From: Cristatella mucedo
Lineage: Eukaryota > Bryozoa > Phylactolaemata > Cristatellidae
Direction: 5' to 3'
Assembly (NCBI GenBank): GCA_009760855.2
Contig: WPIO01000010.1
Coordinates: forward strand, 7,582,501 to 7,646,500
DNA: 64,000 bases
Below, one piece after another: positions 46,641 to 58,859 of the stretch. Under the pieces are notes generated by a model that worked only from the letters and a program-made list of their open reading frames with translations, made no database searches and was not told where the DNA came from. A program made the translations under genes and the position numbers. How positions within the stretch are numbered: position 1 is the first letter of the stretch; each line of letters begins with the position of its first letter.

Positions 46641-47186
46641 GAGTATGGCAAGCATTGCTACTACCTCAACTGCACTCCCATTCTTCCGGAGGTGAGAATT
46701 ACCCGTACCTGTTAACGCTTAAGGAGCGCTACTGTCCAAAAACTCGGAGAATGTGTCCTTCAGACTCATTTTTTAAGCATACTAAATTATGACATCCTCG
46801 ATAGATCGCAAGCAATAGCCACCACATCTCCGCGTGCAATATTTTCTGTTTTCATTAATCCGCGTAGAAAATGTGACCATCGACATCAGCCGCAGTAGCT
46901 CCAGCCGTCGAAGTCACAGTGTGCATGCATTCAGAAAGTGTAGCAACGATGGAAATACGGTGTGCGTGCGGAACTTCACTGAGCAGGGAATCGATAGCGA
47001 AACGAAGGACCTTTGTCAAACTCCGTATTCTTCGCTGTACTAAATGTATGTCTTATGTTGTACCATGTGATTTCCTAGGATGTCTCGACAAGCCTCTTGT
47101 GATCTTCATGCTCTTAGTTATCTGGCAGAGAGGGCGAGATGAAAATTAACAAGCAGATACAAGAGATACGGAGAAGGAGGAAGCGA

Positions 47187-47189
<3 letters not shown>

Positions 47190-47261
<72 letters not shown>

Positions 47262-47266
47262 AGAGA
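47190..47266. repeat. GA microsatellite
   Basis: Nearly pure GA run, followed by GAGAGCA repeats. Confidence 0.95.
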
Positions 47267-47898
47267 GCAGAGAGCAGAGAATGAAATTCTCGGCAGACGC
47301 ACGTTCCTGCAGATCGCGGCCTCGTCGACGTCACAGTCGCCTTGTCAGTCAGAGCAGTGGGGATATCGCTGGCGGCAGCTTCCACAGCTTTGCATAAGAT
47401 CGAAGCCGCTCTCTTTGTCGAAGTTATGCCAACCAGTCGTCGTCGCAGCGGCGTCTGGGTCCCAGAGGTGCTCCGCCTATCGCCACGCCTAATACCCGCC
47501 GACACGTCGAAACTCGTCACTCGACGCTGCTGCGTTGTATCAGCTTAAAAATACATTCAATGTTCGCCGAATATTTCCCGCCAAGTGAGTGGCGAGCTTT
47601 GCTCCGATCTTCCATAAACAGCCAAGGGTGGAGAATACGAGCGAGTGACCTGCAGCAAACCACTGGGCAAACGTGCAGCGAAGTACGCCAGAGGGAAGAA
47701 ACGATCAAATTAATCTGCATTGCAACCGCTGGGTCTTACAAGAACGACTACTGCAACAGAAGAATTTTTAGCCACACAAACGCTCGAGCACACAAAAAAC
47801 AGTACAGATCGTCCTTAGCATACGATCTTCGACGAGATAGCTCGCACCACTCGTCCATAAGCGTGCTAACAATCCAAGTAGGAGACATACATCGTTAC

Positions 47899-48180
47899 CT
47901 CGTAGAGCGTGCAGACCGAGCGGCGCTCGTGCCGGGCAAGGCCAGCGTGGCGCTCGGACCGGGCGCTCGGCCGCGACTTGCAGGCGCCCGCTGAAGCCCG
48001 GCGTCCGAGAAAGGTCGGCGTGCGGGTGCGCTTGGAGTTCGGCTGGCAAAGTTTCGCGAGAAGGTCGCAGGCGTCCTCTCGGCAGCAACCCCGCAGCCGC
48101 TCGCCAGTCGCCCAGCCTTCGCCGAAACTGAGAATGGCCACTGGGCCGACAGCAACGCAATCTACGACGAAGCATTGGCA
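47899..48180 (-). promoter_or_regulatory. GC-rich block, candidate PDPK1 first exon/promoter
   Basis: CpG-dense sequence on a less GC-rich background. On - it ends in CTCTACGAG|GTAACG. In the frame reading ERRSVCTLYE this donor is phase 0, matching the phase-0 start of the exon at 36833. The resulting TLYE loosely recalls QLYDA near the human N terminus. The frame has no Met close to the donor, so this is a weak candidate. It may be untranslated, or unrelated. Confidence 0.3.
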
Positions 48181-48229
48181 GTGGCTGCCGCCATTTCGGC
48201 GCTTCGTTCTAAGCTGGACACGCTCTAGT

Positions 48230-48413
48230 GCTGGTTTGATCCAGTGGTTAAGGTGCTCACCTTTAACGACCGAGGTCAAGGTATTTGTCATGGTATTATT
48301 CGAGTATTTGATGACAGAAGTCGTAGACTCGGGCCCCGTGGCATATGCGAAGCCCTGAATAGAGATTAGGTTCTCTTATTACGCTATATAAATAAATTAT
48401 ATATATTTATTTA
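48230..48413 (+). mobile_element. SINE-2 copy on +
   Basis: Forward orientation: head CTGGTTTGATCCAGTGGTTA with AGGTGCTCACC, variable region ACGACCGAGGTC, then GACTCGGGCCCC, tail AATAGAGATTAGGTTCTCTT and ACGCTATATAAATAAATTATA. It abuts the GC-rich block. Confidence 0.85.
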
Positions 48414-49429
48414 ACCGCCGTAACCCCCCTCCCCGCCCTTCCTAGGTGGCCCGAAGCTACTCGGGCGGCGTGCCTTCGGGGGGGGATTTCTTTAGAGAGA
48501 ATTCCCAGGCTCTTCAAGTTGGAGAGCCTAGCTATGCTTGGACACACTAACGGCGGGCGATTTTTAGGTTCGCTCGCCTCTGGCTCTCCGAAAAGAGGTG
48601 CTATAGTGTCGAAAGAGTTTTCCAGGCGGCGAGTCTGAACCACGGAGCTACCCTGCGAATTTTTGCAAAGAGATAAACTAGTGGCTGTAATGAGCAGTTG
48701 AAAAAAATCACAAGAGTTAAACTAGCAAGTTTTTACAGGGACTGAAGATCCTTGCTGCCCATATTTCGGAAAGAAATCCAGTATCCTATCCAATGCCAGA
48801 CCCCTTAAGTACAGGTTTAACCCAAAAACGCAAACATATGCGCACGCTCACCCACACTCATGCACACCCACCCTCTCAAAAAGTAAGGTAGGAGACGAAT
48901 CGTGGCTATGCCCTCGAGCGTCACGTCACGCGCCTGCGGCTCACTCGAATGCCTCACCTGCGGCGGTGACGACCCACTCCTTAACTACGGTCACTAAGCC
49001 GGAGCCCCATTGGCTGGTGAAAGCCATCGCTTTCGTGGCGCACCTCGTGCACACCTATTAAGCAGACAGCACGCTGTACCCGTCTCAGGAAAGTACGCTA
49101 TGGGAAGCGTTTCCGACCGTGTTTTTATAGCATTATTGTCCTACTGATCTCACTTATTCGATGGGCTACTGAAGAACCACTAATGCCGCAAAAAACCTAC
49201 CTCTTTTTCGGCGAGTACTTATTTATATAGATTCTTAAAAAAGCTGTATACAGGTCGCCGCGGTGGCACGCGTTCGAAGCCGCAGCAGGTGCAAATGCGT
49301 GCTGATGTACACGAGCTCGCGGCTTTGTGCGATCGGTAAAGGAGGGGGGCCGTTGCCGGGTGAACAACGTCAAGGGTCGCTGACCAGTTGCTGGTGACGA
49401 CCTCATATTCATGTTATTATTAGCTGATT

Positions 49430-49566
49430 TAACAGCCTTATTTATTTAGCGATAGAAGAGCCATAACGGCTTTCGTCGCCGCTTGCGGTTGGCAATAAAG
49501 GATCGCCTAATGCAGTATTCGAACCCATGACCTCAGTTCACGAAGAGCGAGCCCCTTACCTCCTGG
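49430..49566 (-). mobile_element. SINE-1 copy
   Basis: On +, TAGCTGATTTAACAGCC opens the copy, with body AAGAGCCATAACGGCTTTCG and antisense B box TATTCGAACCCATGACC. Confidence 0.8.
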
Positions 49567-50814
49567 GGTCCTGGCCATCGAAGCGTCGCCCCGGGGGTGG
49601 TGGCGTTTTCCCGAGGGTTCGTGCACATTGGAATTCGCACCCACGAGCACTCTGCAGATAGAAAATGCAGCCAGCGGCGATAATCATTTCCAACGTGCAT
49701 CGGTCGGCGGTCCTCCTTCAAGGCTTACTCATCGCAATCGCTCAAAATGTAGCTTGGCGTTAGGCTAGGCAATTTTGCCCAGCGTCATTTTCGACGCCAG
49801 GGCCAGAGAAAAAACCAAACGAGCGAGACGATGCCAACCGAAAGGAAGACGATAGGAATAGTGAGCCCAGCGAGCTGGGAGGAGGCGGAGCCCTCGGCGG
49901 ATGGTCGCGCACAGTCTTCGAGCCACGCCCGCGTCGTTTATGGCCGACCTATGGCGTTATGACTATGGCCTATGACTCGAATGGACCGAGAAGTGCTTCC
50001 CTGACGCGACGGCTTAGGAATGTAAGTGTTGCTGCTTCCCGCGGTACCCGGTAACGGACGCTTACCGTACTGAGTGTCAGCCGGCTTGAGAAAATATCCA
50101 GACGGTCGTTTGAACGAATGCGTGCATCGTATTTCACGGTCGCCATCTAGCTGCGACAGAAAAATGCTACGCTCTCGGTCTCGAAAAATGCTATGCTGAC
50201 GCGTACATATATAACTGTAGTTATTAAATTGCTAACTCGTTAATCAAGACCCTGACGTCGCCGTCGCCGAAGCGTGTAGCTTTCACTACACATTACATGT
50301 TACAAATTCTTTGCAAGTTCAACTAATTCTTTATAATAGCAGTCTTGGTCTTTTAGTCATGAGCCTGTTGCGTTAACAACTAAGAGATTTTATCAAAGCT
50401 GATAAAGCCGTAGGCGTTTAGTTGGACTGAAAGAAAATAGTATGAAATATAGTTGAATTCCTCATTTCTGCGATATGTTATTCTATGCGTTACCATTTTG
50501 TATAGCTTCATAGTTGAATTTATAGTTACATTCATAGTTAGTTCACAGTTGGACATCGTGCATTGCTCCACAACGGTGACTACGTGTGAAGCGCACAGAC
50601 AAAAGCTCAAGTGATTACTCGGCCTGCAGGTCGCTCGCCTGCAGGTCGCAAGTTTAGCTAAGTGGCCGTCACCAAGATGGCTAAGCTTTGACAACCCCCG
50701 GGGTATTGAGGTAATCTCCATCGACCGCAGTCTTTTATAATTGATCGCCTCCTTTCTCGAGACTGCATGACATCCTCGACACCATAATTCATCAGTACTG
50801 GGCCTTTCGAGCGA

Positions 50815-51244
50815 TCACTGTAGCAAGGAAGCTCTCGGTAGCATAGCCAGCCCCTTGAACGTGGCAGCCCACAATCTGTAGAGCGTGGCAGCCCACAATC
50901 TTAGCGATTTATGGCAGTTGCGGAAGATTTGGCTGTCTATCAGCATCGCATCTCGAATGTTCGCTCTCAGCATTAGCAGCAGTGCGTCTCGGGTAAGGCT
51001 GTGATGCGATAATATGTCGCTGCAGACAGACTGCGAGAATTTCAGGCCTCCTCCTCCGAGGACTATGCAACTTGCCAAGTTCATGGCCGGCTAACGAAAT
51101 CATTTTTTCAATCTCGTTTGTCACTGTTCCGCACTCTCGCACACCATTCCCGACAGCGACCTTGCTCAGGTCAAGATGGGAGTGCCAAGCAAGTTTTGCT
51201 CGCCATTCGATGAGTCGGCTCATCAGTTGTTCTGCTGTCACCAA
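50815..51244 (-). pseudogene. Unidentified pair of overlapping frames, possible relic
   Basis: Two - frames, TAEQLMSRLIEWRAKLAWHS... and ...SHHSLTRDALLLMLRANIRD, together look like one broken coding sequence with a shift near 51080-51240. I recognise no family. Codon content is richer than in the flanks but this is an impression, not a calculation. Confidence 0.25.
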
Positions 51245-51639
51245 GCGAAAAGGAATTCTACCTACTGACGGTAGTCGATGCGCGGCCTCACAAGTGCGAC
51301 GATCCTTTTCCTCCTCCTCCTCTTACGGAATCAAAGGGGATCGACGTCAAGTGTTGCCCGCCGTGGACTTCCGAGAGCATAAGCTGCCCCTGCCAGCGGG
51401 CATGCTTCTCTCACGAAAGTTGGGCACTCATCTGCCACTCTTGAAGCGATACCCGTTCGTCTGTACGTGCCAGCGTGTCCCTGACTACGCGTGGCATGCA
51501 AACGGCTCGCGTGCAAGTACAGTGAGCACTATGCATGCACACTAATTTTGAATCTTGCCAACGATCATACACAATTGACAGCACAAGTGAAAGACAAATG
51601 CGTTACTTTTAGCTTCGGCTAACTCCTCGGCGTGCACAT

Positions 51640-52310
51640 TTGTAGTAATATAACGTGTATCCGCTTGCAATCTACCAAGCCGCACGGACTGCATGTTACC
51701 CAGGAGAGTTTTCTGCAGTGCACTGAAAGCCCGTATGGCTTTCAGTGCAGATTCGGTAGCCAGCAGACGCAATCTCGCACAACAAGAGAGCCCGAGAAGC
51801 ATAGCTGGGTTAGGAAGGCGGCCGAAGAAGTGAGCAGCATGGAAGCAGTTACTCAAGGGATGTGTCAGAATCAACAGTCCGAGAGAAGATGTCGTTGCGT
51901 TAGGATTGTGGAAGTGAGCTCCACTGTCTAGGAACTGGCGAGCACAAGCCTGTCGCCGTAAGGATTCAAGTGAAGAAACGGAACAGCTAATTTCTTGCTC
52001 GGACCTGAGGGTACGAAGTGGGCGAAACTGGTGCACAAGTTCAGCTTGGTAAAAGGAGTAAATCGATGACGAGCGCTGTGAGTCAGAGGAAGACTTTTGC
52101 TCTGTGGCCGTTGATCAACCACTGAGTCAACGAAGCTCGCTCGGCAAAGGAGACGCGTGGCTGAATCTCTGGGATGTGCTTACCAGCCACATTAATCGTA
52201 AGCTGCAGAAGCACAGCGACTTTTTTCGGTAACCCAGCCAAAACTGAATTACATTAGTGCAGCCGAGACAGAACTCGCAGGGCTTCGCGGGAATGTAGGC
52301 TTGCTATATA
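51640..52310 (-). mobile_element. LINE-A, diverged 3' fragment
   Basis: Follows the LINE-A layout on -: terminal block at the low end, then HAAHFFGRLPNPAML-type frames, and at about 52235 CCCAGCCAAAACTGAATTAC, parallel to the copy at 7.3 kb. Substitutions are more numerous than in other copies. Confidence 0.75.
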
Positions 52311-52549
52311 TGGCCACTACCCGCCCAGTGAGTATTAATGTCGGCATTGGCTCTTTCTCTTCGGCAACGATTTGAATTCCGTAGAAACGTACATCTCCGT
52401 TCTTGCGTTCTAGGACGTGCCCGATGCTCGAGCGATGGCGAGCTCAGGCACGCCCAGTCTCTGCTCTCGGTGAAGGCGAGCAAGCTTTCACCTTCACCAT
52501 CGCTTTCACCGATGGAGGCGATCTCAAAGACGTGTGACCGCTGAACGGC

Positions 52550-52680
52550 TTCGAGCTGCTAGCAAAGCGAATGCATTCGATGACCGAGGTCGTGGGCTCG
52601 AGCCCTGCGGCACATGCGAAGCACCTGGAGAGAGATTAAGTTCTCTTAGGACGCTATACAAGTGATTTGAATTATGGCGG
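52550..52680 (+). mobile_element. SINE-2 copy on +
   Basis: Head with GATGACCGAGGTCGTGGGCT and CGAGCCCTGCGG, tail GAGAGATTAAGTTCTCTTAG and GACGCTATACAAGTGATTTG. The tail matches that of LINE-B closely. Confidence 0.85.
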
Positions 52681-53237
52681 TAGAGCCGCCGGGGATCTGG
52701 TGACCTAGAATTCACGACGACCCTTCGAGGGAGCCGAAGAGCTGCTCGAGCGTGCCAGCAAAGTCGCCAATGGCGCCCGCGAGCAGGCCTTCCGGTACTT
52801 TCCGCGACCGCGGGCTACTCAGCAGCGAACAATTCGAGCTCGCTTCGATGCCGCTCGAGGAGGGCGGGGGCACCGGGATTGCTTCGATTGATGAAAAGTA
52901 GCGGAAGGCCAAGCGTGAATGGTGCACAGAACGAAGCTCAAAACCGCGCGGTTGCGGTTCGACGCGGCGTCTGTAGGTGTGTGGCAACCAAAAGAAGAAA
53001 GGCGGAGGTAAGTAATCGGATGGCTACTTTTACCTGGATGTGTTAACGGAGGCGCCTTGCTCAGCCACGACATATTTTGTATATAAATACTTCTTGATGC
53101 CGAACTCGCGGAGCGCCGAAAAACAAGCCATCGGGTCGCCACACTTTACCTTAATTGATAGAAAGAAGGCATAACTTTTTCAGAGGAGTTTCACCAATGC
53201 ATCCTACAAACAATGCATTCACCTGTCATAACAATCG

Positions 53238-53251
53238 AATTATCCACTTGT

Positions 53252-53295
<44 letters not shown>

Positions 53296-53309
53296 ACAAG
53301 TGGATAATT
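53238..53309. repeat. Perfect 72-bp palindrome around a TA repeat
   Basis: AATTATCCACTTGTTGCATA on the left is exactly mirrored by TATGCAACAAGTGGATAATT on the right, with a pure AT core between. All 36 pairs match. A second AT-rich stretch follows at 53310-53360. Confidence 0.95.
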
Positions 53310-53749
53310 AATAATAATATATATATAATAATATAATATATATATATATATATATATATTAGCTTTGTACTGCAAGTATGCTGTTAGAACTTCGCATTGG
53401 GTGAACTTCGCGTTTGCAAGAAGTACATCAAACTTGCTTTCTCTTGCTAGTGTTCGCATTGCCATAGTTACATTTCTTACGCTTCTACGACAGCCCTTGC
53501 TCGCGTCCCGTGTAAATAGCTATTTCTCCACCGTTTTTCATTGCGGATATGTCGCTTCGCCATTTATTTGAAGCCTGAATGTCAGGTGAACCTTGATGGA
53601 GAGAACGCAATTAGTCTGACCGAAGCTGACTCGTTTCCAGAATGCTTTTGCGGACTCGCGCTTTGGACGGCCTAATTTGCCGCCGCATCAAAGGACAATC
53701 GGACTTTTATGTCAATCTCAAGATGACCATCTGTTTAGACCTACCTGTC

Positions 53750-55500
53750 TAAGTGGAGGTCGTCTACCACGCGCGGCGCTCGGAGGTGAGGAAGTGAGAA
53801 CCGTGCCCATCCATTTGCAGCAGCACTCGGGGTGAAGGCGAACGGCCAGCACACACGGTCCTCTGCACGCTTTTCCCAGCGTCGCGGGTGGTACGGCCGG
53901 CGCGGCCTCTCTTCCTGCCGACCAGTTCGAGAAGCGGCGGCCGATGCTCACTTTGACTCAGCTCCGGCGAGGGGCCCGACCTGGAGAAGGTGGGGCCCCT
54001 CGCCGGGCCCTCGTGCTCAATACATGTTTGAAAGCCAGGCACCACTCTGCTGCCTGCTTGAGAAAACGGTGTGGAGGCGCTACTGACTACGGAAAATGGC
54101 TTCCTGTACGCGTAGCCGGGGCGCCGCTCTTGGTGTATATACTCGGTTACCGACTGAGGCTCGGCAAGCGACGGGGGGGGGGAGGGGAGCGAATCCCGAG
54201 GGGCGCGCCTTCGTTGTTTTGATGCTCGGCGTTGCATCACAAAGCGCTTCTTGCAGGACGAGATGTCACGGTAATTAGCTTTGAGTTAACCGGAGCGCCG
54301 GCGCCGGGCCAAGAAATTGAAGGGGAGGGGAAGACGGCCAGAACGCCTGAAGGCGTGCGGCAGTTAATGACGCTCTCGCTCCCGCTGCAGTAACAGCAAA
54401 GGTCACTGCCGGCCAGCTGCCACTGCTCGTGGCCGCTCGGCGCTGCCGCGCAGGCGGGGCGTGAGCCGACGGCAATTCGCGGAAATGGTCGTCCACTCCG
54501 CACGCCCGCCCGCGAATCGCCCTGCTTTCGCGGAGCGACATCGCGGTAGTTTGCGCCTAACGAGAGCCGAAAGGCTGCCGCCAGTCTCGAACCAGCACTT
54601 CGCCGCTCGCGCAAAGCGGCCAGTCGCGGCTGCTGCCGCCGAGGCGGCCCTTCGTTCGCCGCGCGATTGGCAGCTCTTTGATTCTTTTCCTGACCGCCGT
54701 TGCGTGAGCGGCGCGTTTCTCGAGCGCGCGGCGGCGCGGCCGGCCGCGCCGCCGCGCTGTCCGTCCGATGAGGAGGCGCGAAACGCGCGCGTCGAGGCAA
54801 AGCGTCGACCTACCTAGCGCCAGCCCCGAGCGAGCCGCTTGCATTAAGGTACCGGCGGCTAGTCACGACCGGATTCCATTGTGTCGGCATTGCGCACTCG
54901 ATGCCGCCGCCGCCGACGCTCTGCTGGTGGTAGTCGGCGAGACTTCTGCTGGCTTTTGTTGCGTCCCTCGCTTCTTCCTCCGATACACCGCCGCTCTCAG
55001 ACTCTCTTCCAGAGGATGCAGCAACCGGCGAACCAGCGTCCCCGCACCTTGTGCCTGAATAAAGCGGTCCCTCACGCACGCGCGTTCGCGCGCCAGGCGG
55101 GCTTTCTTTACTTAGCAGGCGCTCAGCTGCAGAGGGTCGCAATTTAACTCAGACCCGAAGCTGTGGCGACAGCGGCTACACCGTTGTCTCCGCGGTGTCT
55201 CCGCCGTAAGCTGCACCGCGGCCGAGAAAAAAAAAGCCGCCAGTAAGCTGGCTGGCTGCGAAGTCTTACGACGCGGACGGTAAAAGCCGAAGCATTCGAG
55301 CTCGCTTGCAGCAGCATGGACGGTGGACAGCATGGGCAGCATGGACGGTGCGTCGAAGAAAATAGCGCTTCGGCGTCTCTTTTGCGAGCGTCAGTTGAGC
55401 ACTGGGTGCCGGCATAGCGAAAGAATGAGCAGAGGCTACTGCTGGCGGTTGGACCCGGAAGCAGACGGAATTGAGGGCCGGAAACGAGGCCCCGACAGTT
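53750..55500. other. GC- and CpG-rich region
   Basis: A broad CpG-dense interval, densest at about 54600-54800 (runs of GCGCGC, GGCGGCGCGG, CGGCCGCGCC). Overlapping frames on both strands up to 187 codons are Arg/Ala/Pro-rich and typical of GC-rich non-coding DNA. Plausible promoter or first-exon region of a gene I cannot name, or a distal PDPK1 promoter. I see no TATA box or convincing splice-linked start. Confidence 0.4.
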
Positions 55501-56126
55501 GGACGCCATGCTGTATTTTCATTCTCACAAATTGGCGCGCTAAATCCATTAGATTATTGCAGTTCTGGAGAGTTTTTTATTAGCAGCTCATGAACGATGA
55601 GAATTACTGGCTTATGCCCATGAAAAATTGCGGAAAATGTCACTTGGCTTCGGCTTCTTACTCAGTCTGTGTGGCGCATTTTGTGGCGACAGCGACTTGG
55701 GAGCGGCTTTAAGGAGGCTAGTTCCTCGCGCCTCTACTCAATTCTCAGTCTCTCCGGCCCGTCATGAACGACGACAGCGGCTCAATCTTTCAGATTCTGC
55801 TTATGTTTCATCTTGATTGTGATTGATTTAAAAAATGTACGGCTGCAATTTTGAGTCCACCATTAATTCAAAGCCATTTAACCAAACAGGCAAAAATTCC
55901 CACTTTGCCTGAATCGGGCAGCTTTACGAAGCGCCAACTCAGTAACGCCAAGTTGAAGCTGGAAAGCAAAGCCAGTCGTCACTTCGGGCGTAGTGCAGAG
56001 AGCGCAACCAGCCGGTGGTATGCAATAGCCACCATGTGAAAAATCCCTGTAAGTTCAAATTCACTACAAGTATTATAAGCTTTTGCATTTAAATGATCTA
56101 CTTCAACTGCAAGAGTGCATGCTGCA

Positions 56127-56144
56127 TATATATATATATATATG
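56127..56144. repeat. Short TA microsatellite
   Basis: TGCATATATATATATATATGCA forms a small palindrome. Confidence 0.85.
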
Positions 56145-56640
56145 CAAATTATCAACTTATGTTTTCCTTTCCCGTCCCATTTTGTGACAGTCATCGTTTC
56201 TGTACCCTCGTTGCATGACTACAAATAAATCGCGAAGGACTAAATGCAATTGTGAAGTCAGGGATAGATAAACAGACTAAACAACTAATAGATTGAGTAA
56301 CTAAAAAACCTAACTTATTATAAGAATTGACGACATGAGTGTGTCATATATAGGTCTATAGGTTGGGCACTTTAACCAACATGCCGCTGCAGTGATTTAG
56401 GGGACTGCAGTGCAGCCATGGACCTGGTTCGTGACGCTTATATAATTATAGCACTAAATCATTTTTAACTGCAGTGGAAATCTGACCAGCTCTGTCTGCA
56501 GGTCATTTGGCTTGCAGTTTCTATTCTCCTGGCTGCACTAGCAACTACCTTCATTACATAACACTTAGAGGAATCGTACCGTATTGCAACTCTCTTTTCC
56601 TCTCACGATTTCTCAATCTGTCTGCCTGTCTATCTGTCTG

Positions 56641-56740
<100 letters not shown>

Positions 56741-57359
56741 CAGCTCCGTTCTCCCTCTCTCGCGCACTCACTCTCTTTCCCAGCCTTTCTTCTCTGCCTC
56801 TATTCTCTTCTTCTCTCCTGTCGGCTCTGTCTTCTCTCATTCCTGCCGTCTGTGTGTTTTTTTCTCTCTGTCTCTCTCCATCTCTATTGTTCTGTCTTTC
56901 AGTCTGTCTGCCTGCGTCTCTCTTTACCTCACTACGTCTCTTCCTCGTTGTCTTGGTATTACTTTCTGTCCATTTGGCTGTCGGTCGGTCGCTTGGCCCG
57001 TGAGTTGGATACAAGTTGAAGAAAAAAACTGCACGCGCTAGTAAACTAAGGTTTTGACCACTCGTTACATGACCTGCCTCACCGCTGCACCTGGTAGCGT
57101 TCTCTTGTGCCACTAGGCAGATGAAAGTGCTCAGCAAAAGTCTAAAGAAGCTATCAAAGCCTCCATCAACGCGGATTTCAGGCAATTGTTGGTCGTGGCA
57201 TTTACCTCTTTCCATCAAATACTAAGCTGGCACGGCCTGTGGCATACGACCTATTTTATTATTGGGGGGACCATTGTTGACTCCAGATGCCCGAGAATTA
57301 ATTTACTTATGTCTAATTTTGTATCGACGATTTCCAGATTTTGGCATAAGCATATTTAG

Positions 57360-57581
57360 TGTAAGGAGGCACAACATTTAGCAAGTATCGATTGGCAGAA
57401 CGCCGCCAAGCGAATTCTGGCATTCGCCTGGTTGTTCCGCCTGTGCAAAGGCATAGACTTCTCAGACACAGCTTGCATCATGGACGACAAGCATCGAATT
57501 GACATGAATGGCACGCAGTTTAGTATTCTACTCTCACACTTTGCCAGCCAAGAATTAATACCAGACGCATTGTTCGTCTGA
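57360..57581 (+). CDS. Unidentified terminal-exon-like open frame
   Basis: Open for 73 codons from an AG-ended site (CATATTTAG) to TGA at 57579-57581. It reads CKEAQHLASIDWQNAAKRIL, then AFAWLFRLCKGIDFSDTACI, then a MDDKHRIDMNG segment, and ends in SQELIPDALFV. Amino acid content is balanced, unlike chance frames nearby. It is not LINE-A, whose 3' fragment starts about 30 bp downstream. No family is recognised; it may be a last exon, a captured gene fragment or part of an unknown element. Confidence 0.4.
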   Translation, partial: CKEAQHLASIDWQNAAKRILAFAWLFRLCKGIDFSDTACIMDDKHRIDMNGTQFSILLSHFASQELIPDALFV

Positions 57582-57611
57582 GCAATAGGATATTAAGCTG
57601 AAATAGCGACA

Positions 57612-57905
57612 CAGTTTCTTACGCAACGACATCTACTCTCCAACTGCCGACTATGACACATCTTTTTCAGCGGTCCTGAACTGCTACTTCTATGTTACTC
57701 ACTACCTCAACTGCTCTCCTAACTCTGCTATGCTTCCCACTTTCTCTTTGTTGCGTGAGACGAAGTCTGTTGGCAACCGAATGCGTACCGAAAGCCGCTT
57801 AGGCTGTGAGTGCGCTATACAAAACTCTCCTGCGTAACACCCACATGGTCTTTATGACTTTGTGGAGTTACTGACGGAGATACATTACATTACATTACAT
57901 TACAG
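57612..57905 (+). mobile_element. LINE-A 3' end with ACATT tail
   Basis: Best-preserved LINE-A end, on +: frames with FSAVLNCYFYVTHYLNCSPN, then ATGCGTACCGAAAGCCGC, and terminal GAGTTACTGACGGAGATACA followed by ACATT repeats. The pentamer tail defines the family end. Confidence 0.88.
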
Positions 57906-58677
57906 TACCAAACTAAATGGAGGCGATCGTCTTTACGGCTGCCGTGAGTGGCTTGGCTATCGAAGCCGCTCGTCCAGATGATGCCGTAAGAGGCGGTGTC
58001 GCTCCGTGGGAGTCAGCGATCGCCATTGGGGCTGTAGCTGCAAAACGGTTGTTGTTGTCGAAAGTTCGTCAGCATCCAGGCACAAGCCGAAGGCTGCTGT
58101 CTGCGGCCTGCCGGAGCTCGAATTGAACGTCGCTCGACGATTGTCGTTCATCTATCTGTAAGCCCTATTCCGTGTTTTAGGGGTTTGACTCTGTATCCGA
58201 ATGCATACCCCTTTTAGCTGATGGCATACACGGCTCGACTCACTAAGTAAGCGGATCTCCCAGTAGGCACCGGATTATTTGGTCCCATTCAATTGCATTC
58301 ATTACCTGCCAGAGCTTTACAAACTTGCTGCCTGCTGCTAATTACCAGGGCCTCCATCTTGTCTGAGAGGAAACGCTGAGGCAAGTGCCTAACACGCCTC
58401 ATCAGCTTGGACCAGCTTTCAATTCAAAAGCAGCTGCAACTGCACTAACACCAAGCTCCAACAGGGACTATTTAACTTAGCAGAGGTGGCCGGGAGTCTG
58501 CCTTAGTCTACACGCTGAATGCAGCATGTTAAAATACTTGTGCTATATTAAGGAGTAGTCAATCTAACAGCAGGGACGGTTTTACGTCCGGATGAATTTT
58601 AACCTTCCACGATTTCCTGCTACCTCACTATCCGATTCTTATCTGACAAGCTCTTAGTTTTACATTCAAATAAAAAA

Positions 58678-58848
58678 TACTAGCTGATTTACCAGCCTCT
58701 TTTGCATAGTGACAGAAGAGCCTTTACGGCTATCACAACTGCTTGCAGAGGTGATAAAGACCCACCCACTGCAGGATTCGAACCCACGACCTCGAGACCG
58801 AGGTAGTAAAAAACAACCGCCTTACTTAGTGTGCCATCACGGCTCACC
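58678..58848 (-). mobile_element. SINE-1 copy
   Basis: Close to the 17.2 and 21.3 kb copies: TACTAGCTGATTTACCAGCC at the tail, AAGAGCCTTTACGGCTATCA in the body, antisense B box GGATTCGAACCCACGACCTC. Confidence 0.88.
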
Positions 58849-58859
58849 GAGGAACTCTC

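Larger units (their letters stand above)
36834..47897. other. Putative 5' intron of PDPK1 or intergenic DNA
   Basis: No conserved exon was recognised on -. The stretch holds a 55-bp tandem repeat, G tracts, a CA microsatellite, LINE and SINE fragments, a transposase relic, a 120-bp tandem duplication and one unidentified + frame, all listed separately. Several ORFs of 60-110 codons show no domain. Confidence 0.4.

Noticed and set aside
51072-51545. 157-codon + frame
   Set aside because: Opposite-strand frames look more coding-like, there is no domain, and it starts within the possible - relic.
54237-54800. 187-codon Arg/Ala-rich - frame
   Set aside because: All frames are open in this CpG-rich stretch; no domain or splice support.
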